DNA of 64,000 nucleotides, taken from positions 124,001 through 188,000 of the forward strand of contig NZ_JAFCJI010000005.1 in assembly GCF_018131105.1 (NCBI RefSeq), in the 5' to 3' direction. This DNA comes from Bradyrhizobium manausense (GTDB lineage: Bacteria > Pseudomonadota > Alphaproteobacteria > Rhizobiales > Xanthobacteraceae). Under the pieces are notes generated by a model, which was not told the DNA's origin, made no database searches, and worked only from the letters and a program-made list of their open reading frames with translations. Made by a program: the position numbers and the translations under genes. This document shows positions 60,718-64,000 of this stretch, piece by piece. Every line of letters starts with the position of its first letter. The first letter of the stretch is position 1.

Positions 60718-61444
60718 GGCGCAGATAGATCTCCTGGACGGACTGGTTGGCCTGGATCTCCGACACCGTGCCCGATGCCAGCACCTTGCCCTGGTCGAGC
60801 ACGGTCAAGCGATCGCAGATGTCGCGGATGAAATCGAGATCGTGCTCGACGATGACGAGCGAGCAATGCTGCTTGATCGGCTGCAGCAACTCGCCCGTGA
60901 CGCGGCGCTCCTCCAGGCTCATGCCACCGGTCGGCTCGTCGAGCAGCAGCAGCTTCGGTTTGCCGGCGAGTGCCATCGCGATTTCCAGCCATTGCTGCTG
61001 GCCATGCGACAGCGCAGCCGCCGCATCGAAGGCGCGATTCGCAAGGCGGAACTGCGTCAGCATGGTCATGACCTGATCGTGCAGCGCACCGCGCGTGCGC
61101 GAGAACACGAGATCGAACAGTGAGGACTGCGCCTGCAGCGCGAGCAGGATGTTGTCGTAGAGCGTCAGCGACGGTAGCACTGATGTGATCTGGAATTTCA
61201 GGCTCATGCCGGCGCGCGCCCGCTCGGTCGGCGTGAACGTGGTGATGTCGGCGTTGACGAAGGAGACTTTGCCTTGCGTCGGCGCCTCGGCGCCGGCGAT
61301 GCACTTCATCAGCGTGCTCTTGCCGGAACCGTTCGGGCCGATCAGGCCGTGAAACTCGTTCTCGCCGACCGTGAGCGCCGCGCCGTCGAGCGCGGTGAGC
61401 TTGCCGAAGATCTTCGAGATGCCCGCAGCCTCAAGGAGCGGCAT
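60710..61444 (-). CDS. ABC transporter ATP-binding protein, LivG/UrtD type
   Basis: A 244-residue ATPase, partner of the LivF-like subunit. Walker A is IGPNGSGKSTLMKC, Walker B LLLLDEPTGGMSLEE and the H-loop IVEHDLDFIRDI; the signature segment is LSHGQQQWLEIAMAL, where the usual SGG is SHG, as in LivG/UrtD proteins. The ATG at 61444 follows AAGGAGAATCGCG; an upstream in-frame start at 61468 falls in the permease gene. It overlaps the permease by 14 bases. Confidence 0.94.
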
Positions 61445-62525
61445 CGCGATTCTCCTTGATCCTGGCACCGAAGCTGCCGACGCGCTCGCGCTCGCCGAGG
61501 ACGAAACTGATCAGGCCGAGCGGCCGGAACAGGATCACGAGCAGCAGCAGCAATCCCAGAATGATCGGCCAGACGTCGCGGTAATTATCCGACAGCCAGA
61601 AGCTGACGCCCTCGACGATGACGGTGCCGATGACGGCGCCGATCAGCGTGCCGGAGCCGCCGAACAGCACGTAGAGCACCACTTGCGTCGAGACGACGAC
61701 GCCGACCATGTTGGGCCAGACAAAACCTTCGTGGAAGGCATAGAGGCTGCCGGCGAGCCCTGCGATGGCGCCGCCGATCGCAAAGATGATCGCCTTCAAA
61801 TGCTGTGCCTTGTAGCCGAAGAAGGCGATGCGCTGCTCGTTCTCGCGCAGGCCGGCGAGCGCGAGGCCGAACTGCGAGCGCACCAGGAAGCGGCAGAGCA
61901 GGTAGACCACGACAAGGATGCCGAGCACGAGATAATAGAACACCGGACCTTCCGAGAATTCATAGCCCCCGAGCGTCATCGACGAGATCGAGGGGATGCC
62001 GTTCTGGCCGCCGAGATAATACCAGCCGCGCGCGAGACGATCGGCGGCGTAGGAGCCGGTCAAGGTCCCCAGCGAGACGAAGATCACGCTGGAAGGGTGC
62101 CGGCCCAGCAGCAGGAATCCACCGAGCAACAGCGCAAAGGTGAGGCCGATCAGCGTCCCCGCCGGCAGCACCACGAGGATGTTGGTGATGTCGAGGTCGC
62201 GCGCGAGCAGCGCCACGCCATACCCTGCCGAGCCGAAGAACAGGGCCTGGCCGAAGCTCATGATGCCGGCATAACCCCAGACCAGATCGAACGACAGCGC
62301 GAACAGCGCGAGGATGATCACGCGTGTCGCGAACACCGTGAGGTAATCCTGCAGCACCAGCGGCGCGACGAGCGCGGCGACCAGCACCACGCCCTCCACG
62401 ATCGGCAACACTTTTCGTCCCGCGACGGCTTGCGCCGCCGCTCCGTGTTCAGTCATTGCGACGTCCATCTCCCCGCCGATCTCGGCGGGGATCGCCTGCT
62501 TTACTGCGCCCATCGACTTCGGCAT
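61431..62525 (-). CDS. ABC transporter permease, LivM/UrtC type
   Basis: A 364-residue inner-membrane permease with about ten hydrophobic segments. LivM marks include FDLVWGYAGIMSFGQALFFGSAGYG, SQFGLALAGLRENEQRIAFFGY, FAIGGAIAGLAGSLYAFHEGFV and GGSGTLIGAVIGTVIVEGV. The N-terminus is longer than usual; ATG 62525 is used, with AAGGAA upstream, and ATG 62468 is an alternative. It follows the binding protein gene by 19 bases. Confidence 0.93.
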   Translation of the reverse strand: MPKSMGAVKQAIPAEIGGEMDVAMTEHGAAAQAVAGRKVLPIVEGVVLVAALVAPLVLQDYLTVFATRVIILALFALSFDLVWGYAGIMSFGQALFFGSAGYGVALLARDLDITNILVVLPAGTLIGLTFALLLGGFLLLGRHPSSVIFVSLGTLTGSYAADRLARGWYYLGGQNGIPSISSMTLGGYEFSEGPVFYYLVLGILVVVYLLCRFLVRSQFGLALAGLRENEQRIAFFGYKAQHLKAIIFAIGGAIAGLAGSLYAFHEGFVWPNMVGVVVSTQVVLYVLFGGSGTLIGAVIGTVIVEGVSFWLSDNYRDVWPIILGLLLLLVILFRPLGLISFVLGERERVGSFGARIKENRDAAP

Positions 62526-62544
62526 TCTAGCGTAACATTCCTTC

Positions 62545-63762
62545 TCAGCATTCCTTGGGATCGACCAGACCTTCGCTGCGCGCGACGATCTCGTAGTTCC
62601 CGCCCTTGGCGACCGCCGTGTACATCTTCATCTTGCAGTGCCGCTTGCCCGGCACCATCTCGGCCGGCCCGCCCGGACCTTCGGCGATCTTGGCGTGGTC
62701 GAGCGCCGCCGCGACCGACTCGCGATCGATCTTGCCGGCTTCCTTGACGGCGGCTTCCCACAGCTTGAGGCCGCGATAGGTGCCGGTCGCAGCACTTCCG
62801 GCGGCGAACAGGAAGTTGCCCGGAAAATCCTTCTCGTAGGCGGTCTGGATCTTGGCGTCGAACGGGTTCTCCTTGGTCAGCACCTTGAAATAGTCGAGGC
62901 AGCTCGCAAGGCCCTCGATCTCGGCGGCCTGGTTGATGTTGAGCGTGTTCTCGTCATAGTAGACGCAGGCAAGACGTCCGCCGTTCTTGAGGAAGCCCGC
63001 TTCATAGAGCTGCTTGAAGAACGGACCGACGCCGGGCGGAATGACGGTGTTGAAGACGACGTCGACCTTGTTGGAGATGATGCGGTTGACGGTCGCGGAG
63101 AAGTCGATCTGGTCGAGCGGATAGTATTCCTCGAACACCACCTCGCCGCCGTTCGCCTCGATCACCTTGCGCGCATAGACGTTGAGCGTGTGCGGCCAGA
63201 CATAGTTGGCGCTCGGCAGCGCGAACTTCTTGCCGCCGTTCTTGACCAGCCAGGGGATGAACTCGTCGCATTGCTGCGCCGGCGTCGGCCCGGTGCAGAA
63301 CAGGTAGGGCGTGCACTCCTTGCCTTCGTAGAGCTGCGGGTAGATGTAGAGCGTCTTGCCGCGCGCGACGATCGGGTCCTTGATCGCATTGCGCATCGAC
63401 GAGGTGATGCCGCCGAGCACCATGTCGACCTTGTCGCGCTGGATCAGCTTTCGCACGTTGCCGACCGCGACCGACTCGTTCGAGGCGGTGTCCTCGATGT
63501 AGAGCTCGAGCGGACGGCCGAGCAGGCCGCCGGCGCCGTTGATCTCCTTGATCACCATTTTCGCGACATTGGCGTCGGCATTGCCGGCGTAAGCGATCGG
63601 ACCGGTGAGGTCGGTCGCGATTCCGACCTTGATCGGAGCCTCGGCGGCATTGGCCCAGGGCGCTGGGATCACCCAGCTGCCGACACCGGTTGCGACCGCG
63701 CCGGAGGCGAAAGCGAAATTGGACAGAAAGCGGCGGCGTGAAAGCTGCGTGCGATCAAACAT
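62545..63762 (-). CDS. HAAT-type ABC transporter substrate-binding protein (urea/amide-like)
   Basis: A 405-residue periplasmic binding protein with a twin-arginine signal (SRRRFLSNFAFASGAVATGV) ending near ANAAEA. The mature part IKVGIATDLTGPIAYAGNAD, INGAGGLLGRPLELYIEDTASNES, YPQLYEGKECTPYLFCTGPTP and SANYVWPHTLNVYARKVIEANGGEVV resembles UrtA/FmdD-like receptors for urea and short-chain amides more than LivJ. Substrate remains inferred. It lies between the two permease genes. The ATG at 63762 has AAAAGGGG upstream. Confidence 0.9.
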   Translation of the reverse strand: MFDRTQLSRRRFLSNFAFASGAVATGVGSWVIPAPWANAAEAPIKVGIATDLTGPIAYAGNADANVAKMVIKEINGAGGLLGRPLELYIEDTASNESVAVGNVRKLIQRDKVDMVLGGITSSMRNAIKDPIVARGKTLYIYPQLYEGKECTPYLFCTGPTPAQQCDEFIPWLVKNGGKKFALPSANYVWPHTLNVYARKVIEANGGEVVFEEYYPLDQIDFSATVNRIISNKVDVVFNTVIPPGVGPFFKQLYEAGFLKNGGRLACVYYDENTLNINQAAEIEGLASCLDYFKVLTKENPFDAKIQTAYEKDFPGNFLFAAGSAATGTYRGLKLWEAAVKEAGKIDRESVAAALDHAKIAEGPGGPAEMVPGKRHCKMKMYTAVAKGGNYEIVARSEGLVDPKEC

Positions 63763-63766
63763 GTGA

Positions 63767-64000
63767 TTAAACCCCTTTTCCAGCGATGAGGCCCTGCGGC
63801 CGGAACTTGATGAAGGCAATGGCGAGAACGAAGACGAGGACGTCGGCGACCACGGGCGCCATGATCCACGGCAACGCGGCGCTGAGCGTGCCGATCACGC
63901 CGGCGCCGGCGACGGGGCCGATGAAGGAGCCGACACCGCCGACCATGACGGCGACAAAGCCCTGGATCAGGAAGCGGATGCCGAGATCGGCGTAGAGGCT
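63767..64000 (-). CDS. ABC transporter permease, LivH/UrtB type (C-terminal part)
   Basis: The last 77 codons of a LivH-like permease, cut by the window edge. The visible end reads GFVAVMVGGVGSFIGPVAGA, then VADVLVFVLAIAFIKFRPQGL, the characteristic LivH/UrtB C-terminus. It ends four bases before the start of the substrate-binding protein gene, placing it as an upstream gene of the operon. Confidence 0.9.
   Translation of the reverse strand, partial: SLYADLGIRFLIQGFVAVMVGGVGSFIGPVAGAGVIGTLSAALPWIMAPVVADVLVFVLAIAFIKFRPQGLIAGKGV

Noticed and set aside
61371..62747. 458-residue plus-strand frame opposite the ABC permease
   Set aside because: Runs across three genes on the other strand and has only low-complexity Asp/Gln/Arg/His composition.

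Overview
The window looks like chromosomal DNA of a Bradyrhizobium-type alphaproteobacterium (Nitrobacteraceae). The basis is high GC with strongly GC-ending codons, the CobS/CobT cobaltochelatase pair, a CarD regulator with an Ala/Lys-rich N-terminus, a 7Fe ferredoxin, an aroK-aroB cluster, several HAAT-type ABC transporter genes, and many copies of palindromic intergenic repeats of the kind common in that genus. No rRNA, tRNA, CRISPR array or insertion sequence was recognised.

Layout. 1-2.5 kb: the 5' part of a ketopantoate reductase gene, a YidB-like protein, a small GlsB/YeaQ membrane protein and an SDR. 2.8-11.1 kb: acyl-CoA catabolism genes (two acyl-CoA dehydrogenases, two crotonases, an ADP-forming acyl-CoA synthetase, a VOC protein) with a periplasmic binding protein. 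11.4-18.8 kb: secreted nuclease-like protein, M48 lipoprotein protease, small cytochrome c, an isolated TadE/TadG pair, a LysR regulator and an MHS-type transporter. 19.0-27.4 kb: a cyoABCD quinol oxidase operon running without gaps into SURF1, a RegB/RegA-type redox two-component system and a membrane class III cyclase. 27.5-35.0 kb: CarD, FdxA, an S4-domain RNA-binding protein with no normal start codon, a large Suv3-like helicase, a DUF3108 protein and rpmB.

35.2-39.0 kb is a visibly lower-GC island between rpmB and a DUF2235 gene. On the minus strand a methyltransferase, a SIR2-family protein and a HAM1/ITPase-like protein form an overlapping operon. It converges with a plus-strand gene whose product joins a HARE-HTH domain, a Nudix-like domain and a P-loop nucleotide-kinase-like domain. 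The HAM1+SIR2 pair resembles the sensor/effector pair (KomB/KomC) of the Kongming anti-phage system, but no adenosine deaminase is present; a methyltransferase and a Nudix-kinase protein take that place. This is the best candidate in the window for an undescribed nucleotide-signal immune system.

39-64 kb: DUF2235 hydrolase, PilZ protein, OYE-type oxidoreductase, phytase-like esterase with cobT and cobS, DedA, two divergent citrate synthase paralogues (one fused to a helix-turn-helix) around palindromic operators, J-domain protein, BolA, CNNM/CorC transporter, aroB-aroK, a 48-residue membrane protein, xerD, accA, an L,D-transpeptidase lipoprotein and a HAAT-type (branched-chain amino acid/urea/amide) ABC operon that runs off the window edge.
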